NCBI RefSeq assembly: GCF_000017565.1
Contig: NC_009719.1
Coordinates: 1,302,001 to 1,366,000, forward strand
From: Parvibaculum lavamentivorans DS-1
Lineage (GTDB): Bacteria > Pseudomonadota > Alphaproteobacteria > Parvibaculales > Parvibaculaceae
Direction of reading: 5' to 3'
DNA length: 64,000 nt
Below the pieces are notes generated by a model, which was not told the origin of the DNA, did no database searches, and worked only from the letters and a program-made list of their open reading frames with translations. Shown one piece after another: positions 43,022 through 51,674 of the stretch. Every line of letters begins with the position of its first letter. Within the stretch, counting starts at the first letter, position 1. The position numbers were made by a program, and so were the translations under genes.

Positions 43022-43444
43022 TCAGCGCCCGGCCTTCCAGGGATCGATCACCGTGACATTCGCGGCCTCGAATGCGCTGCTGTCGCGCGTGGCGACGGCA
43101 AACCCCTTGGCGGCTGCAATCGCCGCGATGTAGCCGTCGGGAGTAGGGAAGCCTTTCCCGGCCGCTCGGGCTTTGACGGCGAGATCCGCATAGCGGCGCG
43201 CAGCATCGACATCGAACGGGAGGACGCGGTCTGCGAACAGTTCCATCACCCCATCCAGGGCTTCGGTGAGACGCTCCTTGCGCTTGCCGTCGGGGAGCGC
43301 GCCGATGCCGAACATCAGTTCGGCGATGGTGACGCTGGAGAGAAAGAGTGTTTCCGCCGCCTGCTCGTCGAGCCATGCGCGCACGGCCTCGTCGGGAGCG
43401 GGCTTCATCGCCTCCGATACGACATTGGTGTCGAGGAGGATCAT
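43022..43444 (-). CDS. PIN-domain toxin, FitB/VapC-like
   Basis: A 140-residue PIN ribonuclease toxin. The acidic metal site is visible: Asp5 in ILLDTNVVSE, Glu42 in TIAELMF, Asp103 in TPDGYIAA and Asp121 in ATRDSSAFE. It overlaps the antitoxin stop by ATGA. Such pairs stabilise mobile elements and may act in phage defence. Confidence 0.9.
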   Translation of the reverse strand: MILLDTNVVSEAMKPAPDEAVRAWLDEQAAETLFLSSVTIAELMFGIGALPDGKRKERLTEALDGVMELFADRVLPFDVDAARRYADLAVKARAAGKGFPTPDGYIAAIAAAKGFAVATRDSSAFEAANVTVIDPWKAGR

Positions 43445-43695
43445 TCGAAGCTCATCGGCTTGGCGGGCGCCTTGTCACGAGCCTGGTCGAGGGCCTCGAC
43501 ATCCTCATTGGTCAAGCCGAGGCGGCGGCTGCGTTCCGCGAGCGCCGTGCCGAGCCGGAGGCGCGTATCGGGGCGGACAGCCATTTCGAGGATGTCGCGC
43601 ATTTCCGCTTCGGCGCTGCGGCCGTGCTGCGCCGCCCGCACCTTGAGGGCGCGATGCGTCGCGTCGGACAGATTCCTGATCGTAACTGCGGGCAT
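43441..43695 (-). CDS. FitA/VapB-like ribbon-helix-helix antitoxin
   Basis: An 84-residue antitoxin: PAVTIRNLSDATHRALKVRA, then the conserved HGRSAEAEMRDILE of FitA-like proteins, and an acidic C-terminus that would wrap the toxin. The start at 43695 is the family start. It is coupled to the toxin gene by ATGA and has a perfect inverted repeat 30 bases upstream. Confidence 0.9.
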   Translation of the reverse strand: MPAVTIRNLSDATHRALKVRAAQHGRSAEAEMRDILEMAVRPDTRLRLGTALAERSRRLGLTNEDVEALDQARDKAPAKPMSFE

Positions 43696-43724
43696 GATAG
43701 CGCCTCCTGCAAGTTTGATGGCGG

Positions 43725-43752
43725 TGATAGCATAATACAAAAATTGCTATCA
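43725..43752. promoter_or_regulatory. Inverted repeat, probable operator of the toxin-antitoxin pair
   Basis: TGATAGCA (43725-43732) and TGCTATCA (43745-43752) form perfect 8-base arms around a 12-base AT-rich spacer in front of the antitoxin gene. FitA-type antitoxins repress their own operon by binding such repeats. Confidence 0.65.
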
Positions 43753-43781
43753 TTTTTCAAGGCGGCGGGTCCCGGCGGCGC

Positions 43782-44708
43782 TTACGCGCCGCCCGAGCCG
43801 AACCGATAGACCGGGATGCCCATCTTGCGGGCCTTGTCGGCCAGGTTGTCCTGAATGCCCGTGCCGGGGAAGATCACGACCCCGATCGGCACGATGCTGA
43901 GCATCTGGTCATTGCGTTTGAACGGTGCGGCCTTGGCGTGCTTCGTCCAGTCCGGCTTGAAGGCGACCTGCGGCACCTTGCGGCTGTCGGCCCAGCGGGA
44001 AGCGATCTTTTCGGCGCCTTTCGGCGAGCCGCCATGCAGCAGCACCATGTCGGGGTGCTTGGTATGGATCTGATCGAGCTTGGCCCAGATCTGCTTGTGG
44101 TCGGCGGTGTCGCCGCCCGAGAAGGCGATCTTCGGGCCGGCGGGTACGAGTACATCGGTATCCGCACGCCTCCTGGCGGCGAGGAAATCCCGGCTGTCGA
44201 TCAGCGACGCGGTGAGGTGGCGATGGTTGACCCGTGATCCGGTGCGTTGCGACCAGGGTGAGCCGGTGGCGACGAGGTAGCGGCCAGCGGCGGCTTCGCG
44301 GAAGGTTTCCATGCCGTCGCGGCGGTCGATCAGGTTCATGCCGATGTCTATGAGGCGCTCGAGCTGGAGGGACTTCACCTCGGAGCCATCCTGTTCGCGC
44401 TGAAGCTGCCTTTGCGCCTGCTCGTTGTCGTCGAGCTTCTGTTCGATGCGGTCCACGGCGCGGTGGAACATATTGACGGTGGACCAGAGGAGATCGGGGA
44501 GATCGAAGTCGAGGCTGGTGTCGGTGATCGTGGCGACCAGGGCGTCGAAGATATCGGCGACGGTGCCTTCGATGATGCGGTCTTCCGGTGGCGGGCGCTG
44601 GTCCAACTCGTCTTCGGAGGGACGGTAGCCATGGAGCTGCAAGTCCTGGATAAGATGGTCGGTCGGGGATGACTCGTGGTGTGGTTCGTAGTCGTCGTGT
44701 TCGCTCAT
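43782..44708 (-). CDS. DUF2493 (SLOG-type) protein
   Basis: A 308-residue protein. The C-terminal half has the DUF2493/SLOG-type nucleotide-binding pattern: KIAFSGGDTADHKQIWAKLD, VLLHGGSPKGAEKIASRWAD and VVIFPGTGIQDNLADKAR. The N-terminal half is acidic and helical. SLOG proteins bind nucleotide-derived ligands; the biological role of this mobile-element version is unknown. The start at 44708 avoids six upstream residues that lie in the leader. Confidence 0.85.
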   Translation of the reverse strand: MSEHDDYEPHHESSPTDHLIQDLQLHGYRPSEDELDQRPPPEDRIIEGTVADIFDALVATITDTSLDFDLPDLLWSTVNMFHRAVDRIEQKLDDNEQAQRQLQREQDGSEVKSLQLERLIDIGMNLIDRRDGMETFREAAAGRYLVATGSPWSQRTGSRVNHRHLTASLIDSRDFLAARRRADTDVLVPAGPKIAFSGGDTADHKQIWAKLDQIHTKHPDMVLLHGGSPKGAEKIASRWADSRKVPQVAFKPDWTKHAKAAPFKRNDQMLSIVPIGVVIFPGTGIQDNLADKARKMGIPVYRFGSGGA

Positions 44709-45059
44709 GGGATGCTCCGTCGGCAAGGACCGCGACCGTCGCGGCCTTCATGGCGACGAAGCCGTCGGGCGGGACGGACCTGCACCCTGAGCGTGAGCCG
44801 AAGGGCCGAAGCGTCAGCGGAGGATGGCGAAGGCCGGCGATTTTGTTTCGCGATGGAAAGGCGCCGGTTCGGGGTCCCCGCGCGGCCTGCCGCGTGGGGT
44901 GGACATGCGCCGCCGGAAAATCGTCGGCCGCAGCCATTGCCTTGTCCGGCCCGGCTGATGGCCGATCGCCCTCTCGAAGGCCGAGGCGCGGTCCTTTTGC
45001 CGTCACTGGCGCATCGTTGCGGGCATGGCGGCTGTACGCCGCTCCCCAATCCTTTCCGG
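44709..45059. other. 351-base region without a gene, shared upstream block
   Basis: No convincing coding sequence. The block 44816-44853 repeats the sequence at 41527-41565 upstream of the second DUF736 gene. The region presumably contains the DUF2493 promoter and the end of the toprim transcript. Confidence 0.45.
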
Positions 45060-46097
45060 CTAAGCGGCCAGGTTCATGAAGCGTGCGACGTCGTCTGGAG
45101 CGAGCTGCACGCGAACGCCTGCCCGAAGCGCATCGATCCCGAGCCGCCGGAGATCCTCGTTGAAGTCCCCGAATGCCGGCGACAATGGGATGGCCTCGAT
45201 TCCCTCGGCGTTCGCCCGTTCGATCAGCATGTCCCGCGCGCCGTCACCGGCCGGATCGTCGTCTCGGACGATATAGAGCCGCCGCAAAGTCGCCGGGAAC
45301 AGGATGGCGGCCAGATGTGCTGCCGAAAGCGCCGGCGCCATCGCCATATCGGGCAGGACCTGCCGGAGCGACAGCATGGTCTCGATACCTTCGCCTGCCG
45401 CCATCACGCTGCCGGGCACACCGATGCGGACGGCATTGCCGAGGAGATCGCCCATCGCCTTGCGCGGTATGTCGATGGGGGCTTTGTCGGAGCCGTCCGG
45501 CGCGAGCCAGGTGCGGTGCGCGCCGGTGATCTTGCCAGCGAGGTCGGTGACGGCGGCGATCATGGCGGGCCAGGTCTCGGTCGGGCCATCGTCGGGCTTG
45601 TAGTAGCAGCGGGGGTGGAAGCGCAGGTTTCCGGTTCCGTGCAAAAGCGCAATGCCGCGTCTGCGCAGGTAGGTCTGCACAATGGTCCCGGTGATCGGCA
45701 GCGTCATGGCGATGAGACGGCGTGCCGCCTCGGGCGACCCCGATGGCGCTGGCGCCAGTCCACGGCGTGATGCCGGCTCGGGTTCGGGATGCGGCAGGCT
45801 GAGGAAGGTACGCGCCTCTTGAGCAACGTCTGCGAAGTCGATGAGGCCGAGCGATTCCCGGATGATGTCGAGAAGGTCGCCATGTTCGCCGGTGGCGGCG
45901 TCGGTCCATTTGCCCGCTGGTCCCTTCGGGGTGTCGCGCAGGCGCACGAACATGGAGCGACCTGCGGCATTGCGAGCATCGCCAACCTGCCAGTAGTTGC
46001 CCTGCCGGTCGCCGTTGGAGAGATAGTGACGGCACACCGCCTCGGCCTGTCGGCCGAGGCGGTGTTCCAATTCCGAAGCGTCCTGCCGAGCCATCAC
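45060..46097 (-). CDS. Toprim-domain (primase-like) protein
   Basis: A 345-residue protein with an N-terminal DUF7146/CHC2-like part (GKWTDAATGEHGDLLDIIRE) and a C-terminal toprim domain: AAGEGIETMLSL with the catalytic Glu, and LYIVRDDDPAGDGARDML with the Asp pair. The family occurs on plasmids and ICEs and may prime the transferred strand. It overlaps the strawberry-notch gene by ATGA. Confidence 0.85.
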   Translation of the reverse strand: MMARQDASELEHRLGRQAEAVCRHYLSNGDRQGNYWQVGDARNAAGRSMFVRLRDTPKGPAGKWTDAATGEHGDLLDIIRESLGLIDFADVAQEARTFLSLPHPEPEPASRRGLAPAPSGSPEAARRLIAMTLPITGTIVQTYLRRRGIALLHGTGNLRFHPRCYYKPDDGPTETWPAMIAAVTDLAGKITGAHRTWLAPDGSDKAPIDIPRKAMGDLLGNAVRIGVPGSVMAAGEGIETMLSLRQVLPDMAMAPALSAAHLAAILFPATLRRLYIVRDDDPAGDGARDMLIERANAEGIEAIPLSPAFGDFNEDLRRLGIDALRAGVRVQLAPDDVARFMNLAA

Positions 46098-49000
46098 GCT
46101 GCCTCACGCTCGCTGATCCGCTCGACCGGATAGGTGGCGAGCAGCTTGCCGATGATGGCGGGACCAGAGGCATCGACCGGGACGAAGAAGCGCAGCTTCC
46201 ACGAGATGATCTCGCTGAAGAGGCCATAGGCGCGCAGGCGATCCCGCATGGTGTCGGTGAAGCCGGACAGTTCGATCCGGTTCGCGCCCATGACGCGCGC
46301 GCGGCGAAGCTGGAGTCCGCTGGCCAGGTCGAGGATGGTGCGACCATCCACCAGAGCGGCATAGGCATCATCGCTGCTGAGGTTGGCCGTTCCCGTCGAG
46401 GCGGCATTCAGGGCCCAGGCGGACGAAACCCGCCGCCCGATGATGCGTTCGCCATCGTCGGTCTGGAGCCGATAGACGCGCGTCGACTCGTTCGGCAGGC
46501 GCTTCCACACCGGCAGGAGCAAACCGCTGACCATGTGGATGGCGCCATCGGTATAGGCCGGCACTTCGGCGACTTCCCGTTGCCAGACCGCTGCAAAGCT
46601 GTCGCGAGCGGCTTCCTGCCAATAGCTGTCTTCCATCATGGCGAGGCTTGCGTGGTGCTGTTCCATCGGCCGGATCAGGCGGACGCGACGTTCGATCTCG
46701 CCGTCGTCGAGCATGATGGACGGCGCCGGCACCTGGACAGCAGCGCGTCCCGACCGCGCGTTGATGAGCAGCCGGGCATGCGGATCGTCGAGCCAGTCGA
46801 GCGCCGTATCGAGCGTGGTTGGCTGGTTTCGGCGGCGCTCGGTGATCGTGAGCAGCCGCGTCTGTGCGCCCGTTGCCGGATGGGTGTAGATGGTCGTGCG
46901 CTCAGCGACGACGAAACTCTCCGCCGTCAGCGTTTCCAGCCCGACATCATAAACGCCGCTGGCGATGGCTCCGGCCACCTTGGCGTCGAGCAATTGCTCG
47001 AAGGCGGTGAAGAGGATGCCCTGAAGCTCGATGGTCAGCGCCAGCAGGCGGTTGAGGAACGTGGTGATCGGCGGCAACTCGTCCTTGATGCCGTTGTCAT
47101 CGGTCAATTTCAGGCCGGTCGCGGACTCGAAGCGACCCAGCGAGCAACCCTCGACCTTGCCGCGCACGATCAGGAGATAGAGCTGCCGCAGCGCATCGCG
47201 GGCGTAGCTCGATTCCAGATTGTCCTCGGGCCGGAACAGGCCTTGGCCGCCGGTCTGGCGCTGACCGCGCGTGATCGCGCCCAGCGTATCGAGCCGGCGC
47301 GCGATCGTGGACAGGAAGCGTTTCTCGGCTTTGACGTTCGTGGCGATCGGGCGGAACAGCGGCGGCTGCGCCTGGTTGGTGCGATTGGTGCGGCCCAGAC
47401 CCTGGATGGCGGCGTCGGCCTTCCATCCGGGTTCGAGCAGATAATGCACGCGCAGACGCCGGTTCTTCGCCGACAGTTCTGCGTGATAGCTGCGGCCGGT
47501 GCCGCCGGCGTCGCTGAACACGAGAACGCGCTTCAGATCGTCCATGAACGCGGCCGTCTCGGCAAGGTTGGCGGATGGCGCGCGGTTTTCGACGGCGAAG
47601 CGTTCCCCCTTGCGGACGATGCGCCGGGAGCGGCCCGTCACCTCGGAGACCATATCTGTGCCGAAGCGCTGTACGATCTGGTCGAGCGCCCCCGGAACGG
47701 GTGGTAAAGACGCAAGACGTTCGATCAGCTCGTCCCGGCGCGCGACAGCTTCGCGGCTCTCGACGGGGTGGCCATCGCGATAGACCGGGCGCGAGGACAG
47801 ATTGCCCTCGCCATCCGTGAACGGCTCGTAGAGTTGGACCGGAAAGGAATGGGCCAGATAGTCCAGAACATATTCGCGGGGTGTGATGTCGACACGAATA
47901 TCGTTCCATTCCTTGGTCGGGACTTCCGCCAGCCGGCGCTCCATCAGCGCTTCGCCGGTCGAGACGATCTGGACGACAGCGGCGTGGCCATCATCCAGGT
48001 CGCGTTCGATGGACCGGATCAGCGTGGGCGTTTTCATCGACGTGAGCAGATGGCCGAAGAAACGCTGCTTGGCGGACTCGAAGGCCGAGCGGGCGGCGGA
48101 CTTGGCCTGGCGGTTCAGTGTGGCTCCCCCGCTATCTGGGTTGCCGGTGATGTTGGCCGCCTGCATCGCGGCGTCGAGATGATTGTGGATGACGGCGAAG
48201 GCGCTGGCGTAGGCATCGTAGATACGCCGCTGCTCGTCGGTCAGGTCGTGCTCGATCAGCTCGTATTCGACGCCATCGTAGGAGAGCGATCGGGCGGTAT
48301 AGAGGCCCAGTGCACGCAGATCGCGGGCGAGCACTTCCATGGCCGCGACACCGCCGTCCTCGATCGCCTCGACAAATTCGGCGCGGGTGGCGAAGGGGAA
48401 ATCCTCACCGCCCCACAGGCCGAGCCGCTGGGCATAGGCGAGATTGTGGACGGTGGTCGCGCCGGTAGCCGACACATAGACGACGCGCGCGTTGGCCAGG
48501 GCGTGCTGAAGCCGAAGGCCCGCGCGTCCCTGCTGTGAGGCGGAAACGTCGCCGCGTTCTCCCTTGCCGCCTGCGGCATTGGCCATGGCGTGGCTCTCGT
48601 CGAAAATGATCACTCCATCGAAATCGGAGCCCAACCATTCGACGATCTGCCGGACGCGGGAAACCTTCTCACCACGGTCGTCGGACCGTAGCGTGGCATA
48701 GGTTGCAAACAGGACGCCTTCCGACAGCGTGATCGGCCGCCCTTGCGCGAAGCGCGACAGCGGCGTGACCAGCAGGCGCTCCATGCCGAGCGCTGACCAA
48801 TCGCGCTGCGCGTCCTCGATCAGCTTGTCGGATTTGGAGATCCAGACCGCCTTGCGGCGACCGCGCAGCCAGTTGTCGAGGATGATGCCGGCAGATTGAC
48901 GGCCTTTGCCGGCTCCGGTGCCGTCGCCGAGCATAAAGCCGCGCCGGAAGCGCACGGCGTTTTCGGCATCGGGCTTGGCCGCCTGCACGAGATCGCAGGT

Positions 49001-50413
49001 CGCATCGACGGTCCAGGAGCCGGTGAGGAAGTCCGAATGGGCTTCGCCGGCATAGATGACGGTTTCGAGCTGGGCGTCCGACAGGAGATCGGTGATGTTC
49101 GCGGGCAGCATCGGCCGATAGGCGGGCTTGGGCGGTGCAACGCTCGCCATGGCCGCCGACTGCACGAGCTTGGTGGGGTGCGCCTGAGAACTGGCAATAC
49201 GGATCGACTGCAATCCGTATTCTTCATAGATCGCATCCGTGAGGTGGGCGCCTTCCGGCGGCGTCCAGTCCATCGTGTCGTAGGCGAGTTCAACGCCCTG
49301 CGGATCCATGGTGGAGCGTGCGGCCGGACGCTCTGTGGCGGTGCGCGCGAGATAACCCCGCACGGTGCGGGGTGCCGAACCCGACACGGGCGGCGCGATG
49401 TCGGGCAGTGCGACCGGCAGGCGCGGTGGAATCCGCGCTTCGATCCATGCGAGCAGCGTGGCGACGTCGGGCGCAACGCCAGCGGACGCAGGGAACGTGG
49501 CCGGGTCTTCGGCCGGCAGCTTGTCGATGACGGTCAGCCGCGTTTCGATGCTCGTGCCATGCTTGGCATAGACCGAGCCGTGGATCGCCGCGGTGAAGAC
49601 GACGCGGCCACGCACCTGAAGCCGGGCGAAGGTGTCGCGCCAGGCCGGTTGCTCGGGGCCGAAGTTTGCGCCGGTGATCGTCACCAGACGCCCACCATCG
49701 GCAAGCCGCGCCAGGGCCGAAGCAACATGACGCGCAGCGGCGTCGGCGACCCGGCCGGAGACGTGCTCCATCACCGAGAAGGGCGGGTTCATCACGATGA
49801 CGGAAGGGACGGCGCACGCCGGAAGGTGGTCGTCGATCTGGGCGGCGTCGCATCGCGTGACGGCAAGGGCGGGAAAGAGCTGGCCAAGTAGATCGGCGCG
49901 GGTTTCCGCCAGTTCGTTGAGAAGCAGCGAGCCGCCGCTGATCTCGGCGAGGATGGCGAGAAGACCCGTGCCTGCCGACGGCTCCAGCACAATGTCGTGC
50001 GTTGTGATCGCGGCGGCCGCGATAGCGGCGAGGCCGAGCGGGACCGGCGTCGAGAATTGCTGAAGCGCCTGGGCTTCCTCGGAGCGACGGGTGTGCGTCG
50101 GCAGAAGGCCGGTGATTTTCGACAAAGCGGAAAGCCGTGCAGCCGGAGTGCCGGCTTTACGGAAAAGCGCACGTCCGTATTTGCGCAGGAACAGGACGGT
50201 CGCGCCTTCACAGGCTTCGTAGGCCGTCTTCCAGTCCCAAGCGCCGCTCGTGTCGGAAGCCTCGAAGGCCGTTTCCATGGCGATGCGGAGATCGGCGTTG
50301 TCCATCCGCTGGCCGCGTTCGAGCAGGGTGAGAAGCTGATGGGCGGCGGCGATGATGGCGGACGCGCGGGCAACGGGCGCAGCCGGACCGGCTACGGGGG
50401 ACATGATGTTCAT
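46094..50413 (-). CDS. Strawberry-notch-like helicase fused to an N-terminal methyltransferase
   Basis: A 1439-residue protein. Residues 120-290 form an AdoMet-dependent methyltransferase-like domain: VLEPSAGTGLLAI (motif I, 143-150) and VIVMNPPFSVM (NPPF, 209-212). Residues about 450-1150 are a superfamily 2 helicase of the strawberry-notch type: MLGDGTGAGKGRQS (496-504) and IIFDESHAMA (DESH, 605-608), with the C-terminal helicase lobe near GLGRTNRTNQAQPP. Such proteins occur throughout large plasmids and ICEs, often next to toprim genes. A role in processing or protecting incoming element DNA is likely but unproved. Its leader matches two others. Confidence 0.88.
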   Translation of the reverse strand: MNIMSPVAGPAAPVARASAIIAAAHQLLTLLERGQRMDNADLRIAMETAFEASDTSGAWDWKTAYEACEGATVLFLRKYGRALFRKAGTPAARLSALSKITGLLPTHTRRSEEAQALQQFSTPVPLGLAAIAAAAITTHDIVLEPSAGTGLLAILAEISGGSLLLNELAETRADLLGQLFPALAVTRCDAAQIDDHLPACAVPSVIVMNPPFSVMEHVSGRVADAAARHVASALARLADGGRLVTITGANFGPEQPAWRDTFARLQVRGRVVFTAAIHGSVYAKHGTSIETRLTVIDKLPAEDPATFPASAGVAPDVATLLAWIEARIPPRLPVALPDIAPPVSGSAPRTVRGYLARTATERPAARSTMDPQGVELAYDTMDWTPPEGAHLTDAIYEEYGLQSIRIASSQAHPTKLVQSAAMASVAPPKPAYRPMLPANITDLLSDAQLETVIYAGEAHSDFLTGSWTVDATCDLVQAAKPDAENAVRFRRGFMLGDGTGAGKGRQSAGIILDNWLRGRRKAVWISKSDKLIEDAQRDWSALGMERLLVTPLSRFAQGRPITLSEGVLFATYATLRSDDRGEKVSRVRQIVEWLGSDFDGVIIFDESHAMANAAGGKGERGDVSASQQGRAGLRLQHALANARVVYVSATGATTVHNLAYAQRLGLWGGEDFPFATRAEFVEAIEDGGVAAMEVLARDLRALGLYTARSLSYDGVEYELIEHDLTDEQRRIYDAYASAFAVIHNHLDAAMQAANITGNPDSGGATLNRQAKSAARSAFESAKQRFFGHLLTSMKTPTLIRSIERDLDDGHAAVVQIVSTGEALMERRLAEVPTKEWNDIRVDITPREYVLDYLAHSFPVQLYEPFTDGEGNLSSRPVYRDGHPVESREAVARRDELIERLASLPPVPGALDQIVQRFGTDMVSEVTGRSRRIVRKGERFAVENRAPSANLAETAAFMDDLKRVLVFSDAGGTGRSYHAELSAKNRRLRVHYLLEPGWKADAAIQGLGRTNRTNQAQPPLFRPIATNVKAEKRFLSTIARRLDTLGAITRGQRQTGGQGLFRPEDNLESSYARDALRQLYLLIVRGKVEGCSLGRFESATGLKLTDDNGIKDELPPITTFLNRLLALTIELQGILFTAFEQLLDAKVAGAIASGVYDVGLETLTAESFVVAERTTIYTHPATGAQTRLLTITERRRNQPTTLDTALDWLDDPHARLLINARSGRAAVQVPAPSIMLDDGEIERRVRLIRPMEQHHASLAMMEDSYWQEAARDSFAAVWQREVAEVPAYTDGAIHMVSGLLLPVWKRLPNESTRVYRLQTDDGERIIGRRVSSAWALNAASTGTANLSSDDAYAALVDGRTILDLASGLQLRRARVMGANRIELSGFTDTMRDRLRAYGLFSEIISWKLRFFVPVDASGPAIIGKLLATYPVERISEREAA

Positions 50414-50509
50414 GGATCAGAACCTCGGGAGAGCGGGAACGGGAAGCCCGGACGGCGCTCTCTCTCGACCGCACGGACTCAAACCCGTCCCGGCGGCCCT
50501 CTCACTCTC
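50414..50509 (-). promoter_or_regulatory. Conserved leader, copy 1 (before the strawberry-notch gene)
   Basis: Directly upstream of the start codon. In the mRNA sense it begins AGAGTGAGAGGGCCG (complement of CCTCTCACTCT at 50498-50508), then GACGGGTT, then TCGAGAGAGAG. The same ordered blocks occur before the ParB-like and ArdC genes. Confidence 0.6.
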
Positions 50510-50530
50510 CAACACGTCGCTGCCGACATG

Positions 50531-50565
50531 AAAAAAGCGCCTCGGCCGAGCGGCAGAGGCGCTTT
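50531..50565 (-). terminator. Rho-independent terminator between the small-gene cluster and the strawberry-notch gene
   Basis: On the minus strand AAAGCGCCTC (50565-50556), a 12-base loop and GAGGCGCTTT (50543-50534) form a perfect 10-base stem, followed by three more Ts. It closes the transcript of the 50572-51544 gene cluster, so the strawberry-notch gene must have its own promoter. Confidence 0.88.
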
Positions 50566-50571
50566 GAGAGG

Positions 50572-50868
50572 TCAGGCCCAGTGTCCGTCGGTGATCTCGC
50601 GGGCGACGAGCCTGCGCGCCTTGCGGACTAGGTCATCGCCGCTGGTGTCGATGTGCCCGAAGAACCGAGCGCGCGCGCCGTTCGCAGTCCAATCGGCATA
50701 GGCGCAATATTCGCGAGCTTCGGCCCGGAAGGCCCGCATGTCGCTGGCCCAATGGGGCTTGGGCTCCACGATGACGGTGATCCCGTCTCTGGTTTCCAGC
50801 CAGGGGAGAGACCGCTCGGCTGGCGGCCGCTCGTGATCGGCGGCGAAGATGGCGTCGATGTCCATCAT
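50572..50868 (-). CDS. Hypothetical protein in a three-gene chain
   Basis: A 98-residue acidic/aromatic protein (LPWLETRDGITVIVEPKPHW, then FFGHIDTSGDDLVRKARRLV). No family recognised. It is coupled by an ATGA overlap to the gene upstream and followed by a strong terminator, so it is the last gene of a small operon. Context suggests a backbone protein of the element. Confidence 0.7.
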   Translation of the reverse strand: MMDIDAIFAADHERPPAERSLPWLETRDGITVIVEPKPHWASDMRAFRAEAREYCAYADWTANGARARFFGHIDTSGDDLVRKARRLVAREITDGHWA

Positions 50869-51131
50869 GACGCCTCTCCGGGCGTGCCCCGATGAATGAA
50901 GCCGCCAGGATCGCCGGGGTCGGGCGGTAGGTAGGCGTCATAGGGATTGCCGTCGGCGAGGTGGCCGAAGGGCGTGAAGACGAAATCACCATCGTTTCGT
51001 CCCACCGCGCAGATGACGTAACGCGGATCGCCGGTCACGGCATCGAGGCATTCCATGAGCGCAAGGTTGCCGTCACCGGCAGCGCGCAGCAGCGTCTGAA
51101 AATTGCTCTGGGCATGGGATGGAATGCTCAT
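50865..51131 (-). CDS. Small DUF6117-like hypothetical protein
   Basis: An 88-residue protein (MSIPSHAQSNFQTLLRAAGD, then LALMECLDAVTGDPRYVICA). It resembles the DUF6117 family of short proteins found on alphaproteobacterial mobile elements; that name is from memory of the pattern. It is linked to both neighbours by ATGA overlaps. Function unknown. Confidence 0.72.
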   Translation of the reverse strand: MSIPSHAQSNFQTLLRAAGDGNLALMECLDAVTGDPRYVICAVGRNDGDFVFTPFGHLADGNPYDAYLPPDPGDPGGFIHRGTPGEAS

Positions 51132-51544
51132 AGCGGGCCTCCCTCGTCGGAGAGGGTCTGGTCGAGCCAGCCATCGGTATAGATCCAGTCCACGGTCTCC
51201 CCGGTGGCGAGATCGAGGACATGCGCGCCGCCGCCGAAGCCGTCGAGCCGGGGCTTCGAGCAGGTGTTGGCATATTGGAACCCCCATCGGCCGCTCAGGC
51301 CGAACTCTGTGGCGCAGCGCTTCACGAACTGGATCAGGCGCTCGGGATCGCCAGTGACGTCGTCGTGCATCCAGAGCTGCGTGCCACCATGCTCGGGCTG
51401 GATCGACAGGAGGAAGCCCTCGGAAGGTGGTTCTTCCGATGCGCCGGCCTCGGAGAGGCGGTTGTAGAGGTCGAGCGCGCGGGCGGCGTTCTCGGGCGTG
51501 CCGACATCGAGCAGGCACGAGAAATGGGTGAAATAGTCGGCCAT
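51128..51544 (-). CDS. Conserved hypothetical protein
   Basis: A 138-residue acidic protein (MADYFTHFSCLLDVGTPENA, then GTQLWMHDDVTGDPERLIQF and a WGFQYANTCSKPRLDGF segment). No family recognised. It is first in the chain 51544-50572. Its start is preceded by AGGAGCCTGTC (ribosome site) and a nested hairpin (51564-51618). Confidence 0.7.
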   Translation of the reverse strand: MADYFTHFSCLLDVGTPENAARALDLYNRLSEAGASEEPPSEGFLLSIQPEHGGTQLWMHDDVTGDPERLIQFVKRCATEFGLSGRWGFQYANTCSKPRLDGFGGGAHVLDLATGETVDWIYTDGWLDQTLSDEGGPL

Positions 51545-51563
51545 GACAGGCTCCTGAAACGAG

Positions 51564-51618
51564 ACTGCCCGGCCCGCGCGTACAGCCGCGCAGGCTGTCG
51601 AGCGTGGGACCGGGCAGT
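51564..51618 (-). other. Nested inverted repeats upstream of the hypothetical-gene chain
   Basis: Outer arms ACTGCCCGG (51564-51572) and CCGGGCAGT (51610-51618) are perfect over 9 bases. An inner pair ACAGCC (51582-51587) and GGCTGT (51593-51598) is perfect over 6. It lies between the ParB-like stop and the next start and could end the first transcript or fold the leader of the second. Confidence 0.55.
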
Positions 51619-51674
51619 GTGGAAGATCGGGGTGAGATGCGCGGGACGAACGGCGCCGACCCGCGCGATCCGCG

